Source: Bacteroidaceae bacterium
GTDB lineage: Bacteria; Bacteroidota; Bacteroidia; Bacteroidales; Bacteroidaceae
Length of the DNA stretch: 50,995 nucleotides
Direction: 5' to 3'
Assembly (NCBI GenBank): GCA_017444485.1
Contig: JAFSWM010000055.1
Location: forward strand, 1-50,995
Shown in pieces: positions 1 to 7,430 of the stretch (position 1 is its first letter; each line of letters opens with the position of its first letter). The position numbers and the translations under genes are program-made. Below the pieces are notes generated by a model, which was not told where the DNA came from, made no database searches, and saw nothing but the letters and a program-made list of their open reading frames with translations.

Positions 1-28
1 CCTGAGCCAGGATCAAACTCTGCGTTGG
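1..28 (-). rRNA. rrs: 16S ribosomal RNA, 5' end (partial)
   Basis: The reverse complement begins with the universal 16S 5' signature AGAGTTTGATCCTGGCTCAG (on the plus strand within 2-21). The gene runs leftwards off the window, so only about 28 bases are present. The mature 5' end is placed 7-8 bases before AGAGTTTG by analogy with E. coli numbering, so the right boundary is approximate. Confidence 0.95.
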
Positions 29-292
29 AAATGTATAATAATAAATACATTAAATAACTTGTCTTGACTGGCAGGATTTCACTGTCTTAGTTGAATGGAT
101 TAGGAATTGACTTCTGCGTGTACCCTACTCTGTTCAACCATTAAGATCAAACTGAGCGGTTACACACCCTTGTGCCGAATGTTGAGACAGACGCATGAGC
201 GCTGCCTTGATACATTTCGGCTAGTACTACTCTAGCTGTTGCATGTAACTCTTTCTAAGATCGTTTGGTTTTTTGCTTTTTTAGCGCGAAAC
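29..292 (-). other. rRNA operon leader (5' external transcribed spacer)
   Basis: This non-coding stretch lies between the mature 16S 5' end and the predicted rrn promoter. It would be transcribed leftwards and trimmed during rRNA processing. I see no gene in it. Its extent follows from the promoter call at 299-329, with transcription starting roughly 7 bases downstream of the -7 box. Confidence 0.6.
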
Positions 293-298
293 CGAATG

Positions 299-329
299 CA
301 AAAATACGGCGGGATTTGGGACGAACAAA
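299..329 (-). promoter_or_regulatory. rRNA operon promoter (Bacteroidetes -33/-7 type)
   Basis: On the minus strand TTTG (326-329) is followed after exactly 19 bp by TATTTTTG (299-306). This matches the Bacteroidetes housekeeping consensus TTTG-N19-21-TAnnTTTG. An A/T-rich tract with long T and A runs at 330-360 lies just upstream and could act as an UP-like element. Confidence 0.85.
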
Positions 330-487
330 CTTTTTCTCACTTTTTTTTCGAAAAAATCACCCAAAAGGGGTCGTTTTTCCTCATTTAGCAATCTCTGGGT
401 GTCGTTTTTGAGGTGATTTTTGAGGGTTTTCGGGCTATAACGAGGGTGCAAAAGTTTGCGCTTGCGCAGTGGTGCGCTACTTGGTGG

Positions 488-549
488 GTTGTAGTTTAAA
501 CGAGGTCCGTGTGACTTTAAAGTCACACGGACCTCGTTTAAACTACAAC
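488..549. repeat. 62-bp perfect palindrome, copy A
   Basis: Bases 488-549 read the same on both strands with no mismatch. The centre is between 518 and 519 in GACTTTAAAGTC, and both ends contain GTTTAAAC. It starts 35 bases beyond the glsB stop, between the 3' end of glsB and the rrn promoter, so it could act as a transcript-end hairpin for glsB. A decayed relative with extra GTTTAAACTAC units lies at 18140-18231. The rest of 330-583 shows no gene. Confidence 0.9.
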
Positions 550-583
550 GGATATTGTTTTGTGTGGCGGCGGAGCCTTCTGC

Positions 584-1663
584 TCAATGATTGGAGGGGA
601 CTTTGCTTGAAGCGGCGGCATCGGTTTCGCCGGAGAGAAAGACGTCGCGCAGGATGTTCATCGATTCGGGGTTTTGCTGTACGAAGGAGTCGATGTGGCG
701 CATACGTTTCTCTTCGAGGATTTCGTCGAAGGCGATGAGTATGCCTGTCTCCTCCACCTGCCCGAAATCTTCGTTGACTGCGGTGCCGAAGACGCGCATG
801 GTGGGACTGAGTCCCATGTAGGCGTTGATGAGCGGGGGGATGTTGTATCCGAGTTTGCGCACTTCGGTGTTGAGTATGTGGTAGTCCTCCTTAAATGTTT
901 CTTTGACGAAGAGGTCGTCAAGTTGGCAGCGCGGCGTGTCGATGACGGCGGGGTTGATGGGAGTGATGAGCGCGTCTTTATCGCCGAAGTGTTTGTTGAG
1001 GAAATAGAGGATCATGTCGCGCGAGCGGCGGTTGAAGGTGGGGTACATGGTCATCTTTCCGAAGAAGTAGCGCACGGAGGGCATGATCACGGTGAGTGCT
1101 CCAAGTCCGTCCCAGAGGTTGTCGAGTGCAAAGAGGCTCTTGTACGAGCTGCGGGTGCTCTGATATTCGAGCGTGACGAAGGAGCGCCCGAGTTCCACGG
1201 TGGTGCTGAGGTAGTCGCGGATAAACTCTTGCGAGAAGTGGAACATGTGGCTGGTGGCGAGGTGTGGCTGGCCGTCTTCCTGGAATTTGCATTCGCGCCC
1301 GGGGAGGAAGCGATAGCCTCCGAGGATTTCCTCGCTCTCGGGACACCACACGATGAGTTGGTAGTAGGGGTTGTCGCCGAGGTCGAATTCATCGAGGTCT
1401 ACTTCTTTTCCGGTGCCGCCGCCTGCTGTGCGGAAGGCAATCTCGCGCAGGCGGCCAATCTCGCGCAGTACGTTTGGTGCGTTCTGTACCGTTACGACGT
1501 AGATCTCATTGTTGCTCTTGTTGGTGGAGCGTAGTTTGCGGGCTGGGGTGAGTTCTTTTTTGAGTAATTCGCGGCTCACCGGAGGAATGATTTGCTGCAC
1601 GGGATATTTGGTTTGTCGCTTGGAGAGTTTGGGAAGATCGGAGGCAGGAATCAATCGCCGCAC
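584..1663 (-). CDS. glsB: Putative glycine lipid N-acyltransferase GlsB (GNAT/hemolysin-like)
   Basis: This 359-residue cytoplasmic or membrane-associated acyltransferase is of the hemolysin-like/OlsB GNAT family. Residues 50-125 carry the family core with REIAFRTAGGGTGKEVDLDE, then ILGGYRFLPG. In Bacteroides, GlsB N-acylates glycine (3-hydroxy-fatty acyl donor) as the first step of glycine-lipid synthesis, and the O-acyltransferase GlsA finishes the molecule. The gene directly follows a PlsC-type gene (49 bp gap), which is the GlsA/GlsB pairing and the main support for the specific call. The start is a GTG at 1661-1663 with no in-frame ATG that keeps the N-terminus. A TATATATATA tract lies a few bases upstream. 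The generic alternative is a hemolysin/GNAT protein of other acyl-acceptor specificity. Confidence 0.8.
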   Translation of the reverse strand: MRRLIPASDLPKLSKRQTKYPVQQIIPPVSRELLKKELTPARKLRSTNKSNNEIYVVTVQNAPNVLREIGRLREIAFRTAGGGTGKEVDLDEFDLGDNPYYQLIVWCPESEEILGGYRFLPGRECKFQEDGQPHLATSHMFHFSQEFIRDYLSTTVELGRSFVTLEYQSTRSSYKSLFALDNLWDGLGALTVIMPSVRYFFGKMTMYPTFNRRSRDMILYFLNKHFGDKDALITPINPAVIDTPRCQLDDLFVKETFKEDYHILNTEVRKLGYNIPPLINAYMGLSPTMRVFGTAVNEDFGQVEETGILIAFDEILEEKRMRHIDSFVQQNPESMNILRDVFLSGETDAAASSKVPSNH

Positions 1664-1712
1664 TCCGTATTATATATATAATTAGGTATATGTACTAAAC
1701 GGGAACGTCCGC

Positions 1713-2531
1713 TCAGAGCGCATAGACTTTGTCGTAAACGAACTGCGCCCACTCCTTGTGGCTGCGACTATTGTCGAAGGTCTGCCAGGGTATGGGCTTT
1801 CCGAATCTGACGGTGAAGGTGTTGCCCCTGTTCTTGAAGGCCTCATCGGCAAGATAGAGCATCGCGATATTGAACTTGATGCCGAGGCGTTTGCATACGT
1901 TAGCTACCCGATAAAAGAAGTCGCTGTTCTGCCCAAGGAAGTGTATGGGCACCACGTCGCGCTCTGTGGCGATGCTTTTCTGAATGAACGTCTTTTTCCA
2001 GGGCACGTCGCGTATGACGCCCTTTGTCTTGCGTGAGCAGAGGTCGGCTGGGAAGATGATGATGTGGTTCTCGGAGTTGAACGCCTCGTTCACCTTTCGG
2101 GCAAAGTCGTGTCCCTGTGCTCCGAACTTGTTCACACCGACACAGAGGGGTGCTAAGCCTTTGAGGTTCATCAGCAGGTCGTTCACGAGGTAGCGTATCC
2201 GCCCGTCGTAGCGGTGGCCGAGTATGCTTCCAAGGGTGATGCCGTCGATGCCTCCGAGGGGGTGGTTTGAGACGAAGGTATAGCGCTTGCCATCATCGGC
2301 AGCGGGCAGGAGTTCTTCGCCTTCTTTTTCTACCTTCACCCCCATAAAATCTACTGCGGCGTCGAGCCAGGGCACTCCCTCCATGTCGCCTACGCGCTGA
2401 AAAAAGTCGTTGAGTTCGTCCTCGTGGACGATGCGCCGAAGGTAGTTGATGAGAAAGCGTGGCACGAAGCGGGCCTTGTTGCCAGCCTTCTCTCGCACCA
2501 CGTTTTCTATGTCAAGACGTTGCTGTGCCAT
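1713..2531 (-). CDS. glsA: Putative glycine lipid O-acyltransferase GlsA (PlsC domain)
   Basis: This 272-residue lysophospholipid-type acyltransferase has a catalytic block NHPLGGIDG at residues 89-97 (H90 and D96, a slight variant of the HX4D motif) and a substrate-binding block IIIFPADLCSRK near 157-168, equivalent to the FPEG motif. It is expected at the inner membrane, adding the second acyl chain to N-acylglycine made by the product of the downstream gene. The start is the ATG at 2529-2531 (MAQQRLD). A longer in-frame reading to 2573 is rejected because the predicted -7 box TACTTTTG at 2555-2562 lies inside it. The assignment as GlsA rests on the neighbour; other PlsC roles remain possible. 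Confidence 0.78.
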   Translation of the reverse strand: MAQQRLDIENVVREKAGNKARFVPRFLINYLRRIVHEDELNDFFQRVGDMEGVPWLDAAVDFMGVKVEKEGEELLPAADDGKRYTFVSNHPLGGIDGITLGSILGHRYDGRIRYLVNDLLMNLKGLAPLCVGVNKFGAQGHDFARKVNEAFNSENHIIIFPADLCSRKTKGVIRDVPWKKTFIQKSIATERDVVPIHFLGQNSDFFYRVANVCKRLGIKFNIAMLYLADEAFKNRGNTFTVRFGKPIPWQTFDNSRSHKEWAQFVYDKVYAL

Positions 2532-2554
2532 TGATAATCTTGTAAAACCAAACG

Positions 2555-2562
2555 CAAAAGTA
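2555..2562 (-). promoter_or_regulatory. -7 box for glsA-glsB
   Basis: The minus strand reads TACTTTTG, a perfect TAnnTTTG, 23 bp before the glsA ATG. No clear TTTG is seen 19-21 bp upstream, so only the -7 element is supported. Confidence 0.6.
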
Positions 2563-2604
2563 GGAAAAACCATGTTTGGAAACCCACTGGTGCGAAAGTT
2601 TTTC

Positions 2605-2612
2605 TATTTTTG
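2605..2612 (+). promoter_or_regulatory. -7 box for the outer-membrane protein gene
   Basis: TATTTTTG matches TAnnTTTG and lies 22 bp before the ATG at 2635. The -33 element is not recognisable. Confidence 0.5.
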
Positions 2613-2634
2613 CCTTGTCTAAACTTTTAATACC

Positions 2635-3309
2635 ATGAAAAACTGCCTTTCTCTACAAAAATTGCTGCTTGTAATAGCCTTGTGCCTTTTTTCGCCAGCA
2701 ATTCTGCAAGCACAAAGAAACGTGTTCACTCCGGCTGTCGGCATAGGCGGCGGCATCAATGTGGACTTCGGGAATAACAAATCGACTGCGAGCCTGAGGC
2801 TTCAGGCCGCTCTGGGCAAACCCGACGACATTCTCAACATCTCTTGCGGCTTCGGGTATCGAGGTTGGTTTGATTTGCATCCACCCCGCGAGTTTATCAA
2901 CCACCCGAGCTTTTCTGACTATCTGCTCTATCATGATGAAAATGGGCACGACAATTACATCCGTCCTATGGGCGGGCAGCTCATCATACCTGCCGAAGCC
3001 CACCTCAACCTTGTACCCCTTGGCGACGACTGCTACCTCTTTGCAGGTTGTGGCATTGAGTATGGCATACGGCTCTATAAGTCTCGTCGCTATGAGAGAC
3101 ACTATGGCGCTCCCGTCCTCAACAACAGTTCGCTCGCCGTCTATCCGATGCTGGGAGTGAACGTTGCCCAGGAGAATTGGGGCGGCAGCATCGCGCTGTA
3201 TTACCGCTTCTATACAAAGGACTGCCTCAACAGCAAGGAGATCCCCATCCAGAAGTTTGAGTCAAACAATGTATTCGGCATCCAGTTCATCGTGTGGGGA
3301 ATCCTATAA
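2635..3309 (+). CDS. Predicted outer-membrane beta-barrel protein, secreted, unknown function
   Basis: This 224-residue protein has a classical signal peptide: a basic start MKNCLSLQK, a hydrophobic core LLLVIALCLF, and a cleavage region ending LQAQ near residue 27. The mature part alternates short hydrophobic strands with Gly/Asn-rich turns and ends in an aromatic-rich strand (FGIQFIVWGIL), as seen in small outer-membrane beta-barrels of Bacteroidetes. I recognise no enzymatic motif. It is a single-gene unit with its own -7 box and a terminator at 3341-3383, divergent from glsA. The function is unknown and the barrel call is inference from the pattern. Confidence 0.7.
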   Translation: MKNCLSLQKLLLVIALCLFSPAILQAQRNVFTPAVGIGGGINVDFGNNKSTASLRLQAALGKPDDILNISCGFGYRGWFDLHPPREFINHPSFSDYLLYHDENGHDNYIRPMGGQLIIPAEAHLNLVPLGDDCYLFAGCGIEYGIRLYKSRRYERHYGAPVLNNSSLAVYPMLGVNVAQENWGGSIALYYRFYTKDCLNSKEIPIQKFESNNVFGIQFIVWGIL

Positions 3310-3340
3310 CGGCGAGGAAGTCCGAGAGGCATGAAATTGT

Positions 3341-3383
3341 TTACCCCTTACGGCAATTGAAGCACGTAAGGGGTAACTCTTTT
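3341..3383 (+). terminator. Rho-independent terminator
   Basis: A 12-bp perfect stem (TTACCCCTTACG at 3341-3352 with its complement at 3365-3376) is followed by CTCTTTTG. It ends the transcript of the upstream outer-membrane protein gene. Confidence 0.85.
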
Positions 3384-3466
3384 GACCTTTTCTACCCGTC
3401 ATTTGAACCTTGAACTATCAGAAAAACGACTGAAAAGGCGTTTTTTGCAAAAAAAAGCGAGCAAAC

Positions 3467-3499
3467 GTTGCGCTATATGCACAGGAACACCTACTTTTG
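3467..3499 (+). promoter_or_regulatory. tRNA-Arg promoter
   Basis: GTTG (3467-3470), a 21-bp spacer and TACTTTTG (3492-3499) lie 23 bp before the tRNA. The -7 box is perfect and the -33 box matches three of four bases. Confidence 0.65.
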
Positions 3500-3522
3500 C
3501 ACTCGCATTTAGCGTAATGCAC

Positions 3523-3596
3523 GGCTCGTTAGCTCAACTGAATAGAGCATCTGACTACGGATCAGAAGGTTATAGGTTTGAATCCTATACGAGTCA
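3523..3596 (+). tRNA. tRNA-Arg (anticodon ACG)
   Basis: A 74-nt cloverleaf. The acceptor GGCTCGT pairs with ACGAGTC (3589-3595, one G-T pair). The anticodon stem TCTGA/TCAGA encloses loop CTACGGA with ACG at 3557-3559. The T arm contains GGTTTGAATCC. The discriminator is A3596, and CCA is not encoded. ACG is read as ICG after deamination. Confidence 0.95.
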
Positions 3597-3600
3597 CAAA

Positions 3601-3644
3601 CGTGCGGGGACGCGACCATCGGTTAGCGTCCCCGCACGTTGTTT
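3601..3644. terminator. Terminator hairpin between tRNA-Arg and the phosphoesterase gene
   Basis: CGTGCGGGGACGC (3601-3613) pairs perfectly with 3626-3638, followed by TTGTTT. It sits between the tRNA (plus) and the converging phosphoesterase gene (minus) and could serve both. Confidence 0.75.
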
Positions 3645-3678
3645 ATCTATTGGGCTTGGCGACTGGGCGCGGTGCGTC

Positions 3679-4770
3679 TCAGCGCAGTGTCGCCACGACG
3701 TATTCCGACTGCGTGCCGATACGGAACTTGCCGCCCCATATACCGATGCCGCTCGACACATAATAGCGCGTCGTGCCACGCTGCCACTCACCCCACGAGC
3801 ACTCATACATCCGGTCCGTGACCCACGATATCGGCCAGACTTGCCCACGGTGGGTGTGACCACTCAGTTGGAAGTCCACACCGGCCCGTTCAGCACGATC
3901 CAGATCGTAGGGCTGGTGGTCGAGGACGATGATGTATTTGTTCTTATCCACGCCTTTGATGAGGTGCTCCAAGGGTTTGCGACGCATATTGGTGCGGTCG
4001 TCGCGGCCTACGAGCACAATGCCGTCGGCAATCTCCCCCGCCTCGTCGATGAGCAGGCGGATGCCGGCTTCCTTGAAGAAGTTCCTCGCCCGCTGCGAGC
4101 CACTGTAGTACTCGTGGTTGCCCAGGCAGGCATAAACGGGGGCTTTCAGTCGGCGGAACTCGGCGGCAGCGTCTTCCTCCACCAGCGGGCGGGCGCTGAT
4201 GTCGATGATGTCGCCGGCGATGAGCACAAAGTCGGGATTCTCGGCATTGATCAGGTCCACCCACCGCGCGAGTTCTTTTCGGGGGTTGTGGTAGCCGAGG
4301 TGTAGGTCGCTCGCCATCACGATGGTATATTCCCTTTGCAGAGGTTTCTCGCTCTTGAGCGTCAGCGGCACGCGCACCTTGTTGCGATAGTGTATGTTCC
4401 CGAAGAGGAACACCATGAAGAGCACGCCCAGCAGCGCTGCCGTGCCGTACCAGTTTGCCGTCACCCACTCGCGCGGCAGAATATGTGCCAGCCGCGCCAC
4501 ATCGATGAGCAAGAAAAGCATCACCGCGTAGAGCAGCACGAACGGGGATGAAGTACCCACGTCATACAGCACGCGGGCCACGGGCAGGGGCCACCTTTCC
4601 AACCCCAACGTGAAGTTCAGGAACAGCATCCCCACGCACATCACGCCCAGCGCTATGATGGCCGCCTTCCACCATCCGTCCAGCGGCAGTAGCGTCCACA
4701 GGTGCCAGCCCACGTACAAGAGGCCTATCAGCGGGAGCACCATAAAAAGGATCATCCACATCATCTTCAT
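3679..4770 (-). CDS. Membrane-anchored calcineurin-like metallophosphoesterase
   Basis: This 363-residue protein of the YaeI/YkoQ-like family has an N-terminal half with about four hydrophobic segments (roughly residues 5-25, 35-55, 72-92, 108-125), which anchor a C-terminal phosphoesterase domain. The metal-binding blocks are visible in order: ASDLHLGYH, IAGDIID, LGNHEYYSG and SGHTHRGQ. The family hydrolyses phosphodiester or pyrophosphate bonds in lipid or nucleotide substrates; the substrate here cannot be read from the sequence. The start is the ATG at 4770, which directly begins the first membrane segment. It lies downstream of kbl in the same direction but is separated from it by a terminator (4824-4868), so it is probably a separate transcript. 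Confidence 0.87.
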   Translation of the reverse strand: MKMMWMILFMVLPLIGLLYVGWHLWTLLPLDGWWKAAIIALGVMCVGMLFLNFTLGLERWPLPVARVLYDVGTSSPFVLLYAVMLFLLIDVARLAHILPREWVTANWYGTAALLGVLFMVFLFGNIHYRNKVRVPLTLKSEKPLQREYTIVMASDLHLGYHNPRKELARWVDLINAENPDFVLIAGDIIDISARPLVEEDAAAEFRRLKAPVYACLGNHEYYSGSQRARNFFKEAGIRLLIDEAGEIADGIVLVGRDDRTNMRRKPLEHLIKGVDKNKYIIVLDHQPYDLDRAERAGVDFQLSGHTHRGQVWPISWVTDRMYECSWGEWQRGTTRYYVSSGIGIWGGKFRIGTQSEYVVATLR

Positions 4771-4823
4771 GGGATAGAGTTTGTCTTCAAACAGTTTCTA
4801 ATCGGTCGGGCCAAGTCTGGCCA

Positions 4824-4868
4824 TAAAAAGCCGCGATGTGAACGGATGCGTTCCTCCACATCGCGGCT
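4824..4868 (-). terminator. Rho-independent terminator of kbl
   Basis: A 12-bp stem (4829-4840 with 4857-4868, AGCCGCGATGTG) is followed on the minus strand by TTTTT (4824-4828). It lies 36 bp after the kbl stop. Confidence 0.85.
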
Positions 4869-4904
4869 GTTTTGGCTATGAGGATTGCTCCGATTGCCTT
4901 GCGA

Positions 4905-6092
4905 TTACTTCAGTACGCCCAACTGCTTGCCTACCTTGATGAAGGCTTCGATGCAGCGGTCGAGGTGCTCGCGTTCGTGTCCAGCACTGATCTGCACGCG
5001 GATGCGTGCCTGTCCTTTGGGCACCACGGGATAATAGAAGCCCGTGACGTAGATGCCTTCTTCCTGCAAGAGTGCGGCATACTTCTGCGAGAGGGGAGCG
5101 TCGTAGAGCATCACGGCGCAGATGGCGCTCTGTGTGGGTTTGATGTCAAACCCTGCGGCCATCATCTTGTCGCGGAAGTAATTGACGTTCTCCACGAGTT
5201 TGTCGTGCAGGGCGTTGCTCTCCTTGAGCATCTTGAACATCTCGATGCCTGCGCCCACGAGGCCCGGTGCGAGGCTATTGGAGAAGAGGTAGGGGCGGCT
5301 GCTCTGGCGCAGTTTGGCAATGATCTCCTTCGGGCCGGTGGTGAAGCCGCCCATGGCGCCGCCGAAAGCCTTGCCGAGCGTGCCGGTATAGATATCCACG
5401 CGTCCGTAGGTATTGAAAAACTCGCTCACGCCGTGACCGGTGGGGCCTACTACGCCGGCGCTGTGGCTCTCATCCACCAAGACGAGCGCATCGTACTTCT
5501 CGGCGAGGTCGCAGATCTTGTCCATCGGGGCCACATTACCGTCCATAGAGAACACGCCGTCGGTGCAGATGATGCGGAAGCGCTGTGCCTGGGCCTCTTG
5601 CAAGCAACGCTCCAGGTCGGCCATGTCGGCATTGGCGTAGCGATAGCGCACGGCCTTGCAAAGACGCACGCCGTCGATGATGCTGGCGTGGTTGAGGGCG
5701 TCGCTGATGATGGCGTCGTCCTTGGTGAGCAGGGGTTCGAACACACCGCCGTTGGCATCGAAGCATGCGGCATAGAGGATCGTATCCTCGGTCTTGAAGT
5801 AGTCGCTGATGGCGGCTTCGAGTTCCTTGTGGATGTCGTGTGTGCCGCAGATGAAGCGTACGCTCGACATACCGAATCCGCGCCTATCCATCGCGTCCTT
5901 AGCAGCCTGGATGAGGCGCGGGTGGTTGGAGAGGCCAAGGTAGTTGTTGGCGCAGAAGTTCAGCACGGTCTTGCCAGCCACTTGGATGGCGGCCTGCTGC
6001 GGGCTTTCGATGAGGCGCTCCTCCTTGTAGAGGCCGGCCTCGCGGATTTCCTGAAGTTGTTGCTTCAGGTGGTCTTGGAATTTTCCGTACAT
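4905..6092 (-). CDS. kbl: Glycine C-acetyltransferase (2-amino-3-ketobutyrate CoA ligase)
   Basis: This 395-residue PLP-dependent alpha-oxoamine synthase cleaves 2-amino-3-ketobutyrate with CoA to glycine and acetyl-CoA, the second step of threonine breakdown. The PLP lysine is K241 in TGTLGKAFGG. The cofactor block LVDESHSAG is at 205-213 and CANNYLGLSNHP at 48-58. Length and motifs match Kbl throughout. The gene diverges from tdh, the first enzyme of the pathway, across a 154-bp intergenic region holding mirror-image promoters. The related activities 8-amino-7-oxononanoate synthase and serine palmitoyltransferase are less likely because of the tdh partner. Confidence 0.94.
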   Translation of the reverse strand: MYGKFQDHLKQQLQEIREAGLYKEERLIESPQQAAIQVAGKTVLNFCANNYLGLSNHPRLIQAAKDAMDRRGFGMSSVRFICGTHDIHKELEAAISDYFKTEDTILYAACFDANGGVFEPLLTKDDAIISDALNHASIIDGVRLCKAVRYRYANADMADLERCLQEAQAQRFRIICTDGVFSMDGNVAPMDKICDLAEKYDALVLVDESHSAGVVGPTGHGVSEFFNTYGRVDIYTGTLGKAFGGAMGGFTTGPKEIIAKLRQSSRPYLFSNSLAPGLVGAGIEMFKMLKESNALHDKLVENVNYFRDKMMAAGFDIKPTQSAICAVMLYDAPLSQKYAALLQEEGIYVTGFYYPVVPKGQARIRVQISAGHEREHLDRCIEAFIKVGKQLGVLK

Positions 6093-6148
6093 AGGGTGTA
6101 GGGTTTATTTGTATTTGGATTTAGCAAGCGTTCTCACGCGTTTTCGCT

Positions 6149-6203
6149 GCGCAAAAGTACGGCAAATCTTTTGCGGCACAAAAGCTTTGCCGTACTTTTG
6201 CGC
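6149..6203. promoter_or_regulatory. Mirror-symmetric bidirectional promoter of kbl and tdh
   Basis: An 18-bp inverted repeat (6149-6166 with 6186-6203, GCGCAAAAGTACGGCAAA) contains a perfect -7 box TACTTTTG on each strand (minus 6152-6159, plus 6193-6200). A nested 6-bp inverted repeat (6168-6173 with 6179-6184) contains the two -33 TTTG boxes (plus 6170-6173, minus 6179-6182). Spacers are exactly 19 bp in both directions and everything is symmetric about base 6176. Each -33 box therefore lies between the two start sites. Confidence 0.88.
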
Positions 6204-6246
6204 TGCGAAACACTAACACACAAACACAACAATCCGCAACCAGACT

Positions 6247-7203
6247 ATGAGAAACATTCTTATCATTGGTGCAACCGGTCAGATAGGCTCCGAGTTGACC
6301 ATGAAGTTGCGCAAGACCTACGGCAACCGCCACGTGGTGTGCGGCTATATCCCCAGTGCCAAGCCCAAAGGCGTGCTCAAGGAGAGTGGCCCCTACGAAA
6401 TCTGCGACGTGACCGACGGCGAGCAGATTGCCACCGTGGTGCTCAAGCACAACATCGACACCATCTTCAACCTCGCAGCCCTGCTTAGCGTGGTGGCCGA
6501 GGGACGTCCGCAATTGGCATGGAAGATAGGCATCGATGGCTTGTGGAACGTGCTGGAGGTGGCTCGCGAGCACGACTGCGCCGTGTTCACTCCGAGTAGC
6601 ATCGGCTCGTTCGGCCCCGAGACTCCGCCCGACCACACGCCTCAGGACACCATTCAGCGTCCTCGCACCATCTACGGCATCTCTAAGGTCACCACCGAAC
6701 TGCTCTCCGACTACTACCATAATAAATACGGAGTGGACACTCGCTCGGTGCGCTTCCCTGGCCTGATCTCCTATGTCACCCCTCCTGGTGGCGGCACCAC
6801 CGACTACGCCTGCGACATCTACTACAGCGCGGTGCGCGGTGAGAAATTCGTCTGCCCCATTGCTGCCGGCACCTTCATGGACATGATGTACATGCGCGAT
6901 GCCCTCAATGCCTGCGTGAACCTGATGGAGGCCAACCCCGACCGCCTCATCCACCGCAACAGTTTCAACATCGCCTCCATGAGTTTTGACCCCGAGGGTG
7001 TGGCAGCGGCTATCCGCAAGTACAAGCCTGAGTTTGAGATGGAGTACGACGTGGATCCCCTCAAGCAGGCCAATGCCGACAGTTGGCCCAACAGCATCGA
7101 CGACACCTGCGCTCGTCAGGAGTGGGACTGGGCCCCGCGCTTCGACCTGGACGCCATGACGCGCGACATGCTTGACAAACTCAGCGTGAGACTTCACGAT
7201 TAA
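6247..7203 (+). CDS. tdh: L-threonine 3-dehydrogenase (SDR/epimerase type)
   Basis: This 318-residue NAD-dependent extended SDR protein has nucleotide-binding motif GATGQIG at 8-14, catalytic Y143 and K147 in YGISK, and upstream Ser residues in FTPSSIGSFG (114-123). This is the UDP-galactose-epimerase-like threonine dehydrogenase common in Bacteroidetes, not the zinc-dependent type. It oxidises threonine to 2-amino-3-ketobutyrate, which Kbl then converts to glycine. The ATG at 6247 is 46 bp downstream of the -7 box of the shared promoter. The epimerase annotation that such proteins often receive is unlikely given the divergent kbl. Confidence 0.92.
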   Translation: MRNILIIGATGQIGSELTMKLRKTYGNRHVVCGYIPSAKPKGVLKESGPYEICDVTDGEQIATVVLKHNIDTIFNLAALLSVVAEGRPQLAWKIGIDGLWNVLEVAREHDCAVFTPSSIGSFGPETPPDHTPQDTIQRPRTIYGISKVTTELLSDYYHNKYGVDTRSVRFPGLISYVTPPGGGTTDYACDIYYSAVRGEKFVCPIAAGTFMDMMYMRDALNACVNLMEANPDRLIHRNSFNIASMSFDPEGVAAAIRKYKPEFEMEYDVDPLKQANADSWPNSIDDTCARQEWDWAPRFDLDAMTRDMLDKLSVRLHD

Positions 7204-7212
7204 ACCATTTCT

Positions 7213-7369
7213 CAAGTTTCAGGAGTTATGATATGGAGTTAAAAGGGGGAGTTAAAAAAGAGCCGATACTTTATTGCCTTCCATTCTACCCTACGCAACA
7301 AGGTAACGGCCCCTTATAACTACCTTTCATAACTACTTTTCATAACTCCTAAATAACTACCGAAACTTG
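7213..7369. repeat. TAACTNC-type dispersed repeat with inverted ends, copy 1
   Basis: The left end reads CAAGTTTC then AGGAGTTATGA (7213-7231). The right end carries TCATAACTCCT (7340-7350) and GAAACTTG (7362-7369), an imperfect inverted repeat. Between them are further ATAACTAC and TAACTCC units. The 29 bp from 7338 onward match the minus strand of 41413-41441 at 25 positions. It fills most of the 246-bp gap between tdh and the S9 peptidase gene; no gene is seen in it. Confidence 0.7.
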
Positions 7370-7380
7370 AACCCCTTGAC

Positions 7381-7430
7381 AAGGCGCAAAGGCCCGCAAA
7401 AGGCAAACGGCGGGGCTTTGCGCCTTTCTT
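7381..7430 (+). terminator. Strong hairpin with T-rich end (tdh terminator or leader attenuator)
   Basis: AAGGCGCAAAG (7381-7391) pairs with CTTTGCGCCTT (7416-7426), with extra pairing inside, followed by TCTTTG. Only 19 bp separate it from the peptidase ATG, too little for a separate promoter. It therefore either ends tdh transcription or sits in the peptidase leader. Confidence 0.6.

Noticed and set aside
3382-4305. A 307-codon plus-strand open frame over tRNA-Arg and the phosphoesterase gene
   Set aside because: It contains the whole tRNA and a terminator hairpin, and lies antisense to a phosphoesterase with complete metal motifs.
6121-7215. A 364-codon open frame antisense to tdh
   Set aside because: It covers tdh and the symmetric promoter; its translation has no family signature and tdh has all SDR residues.
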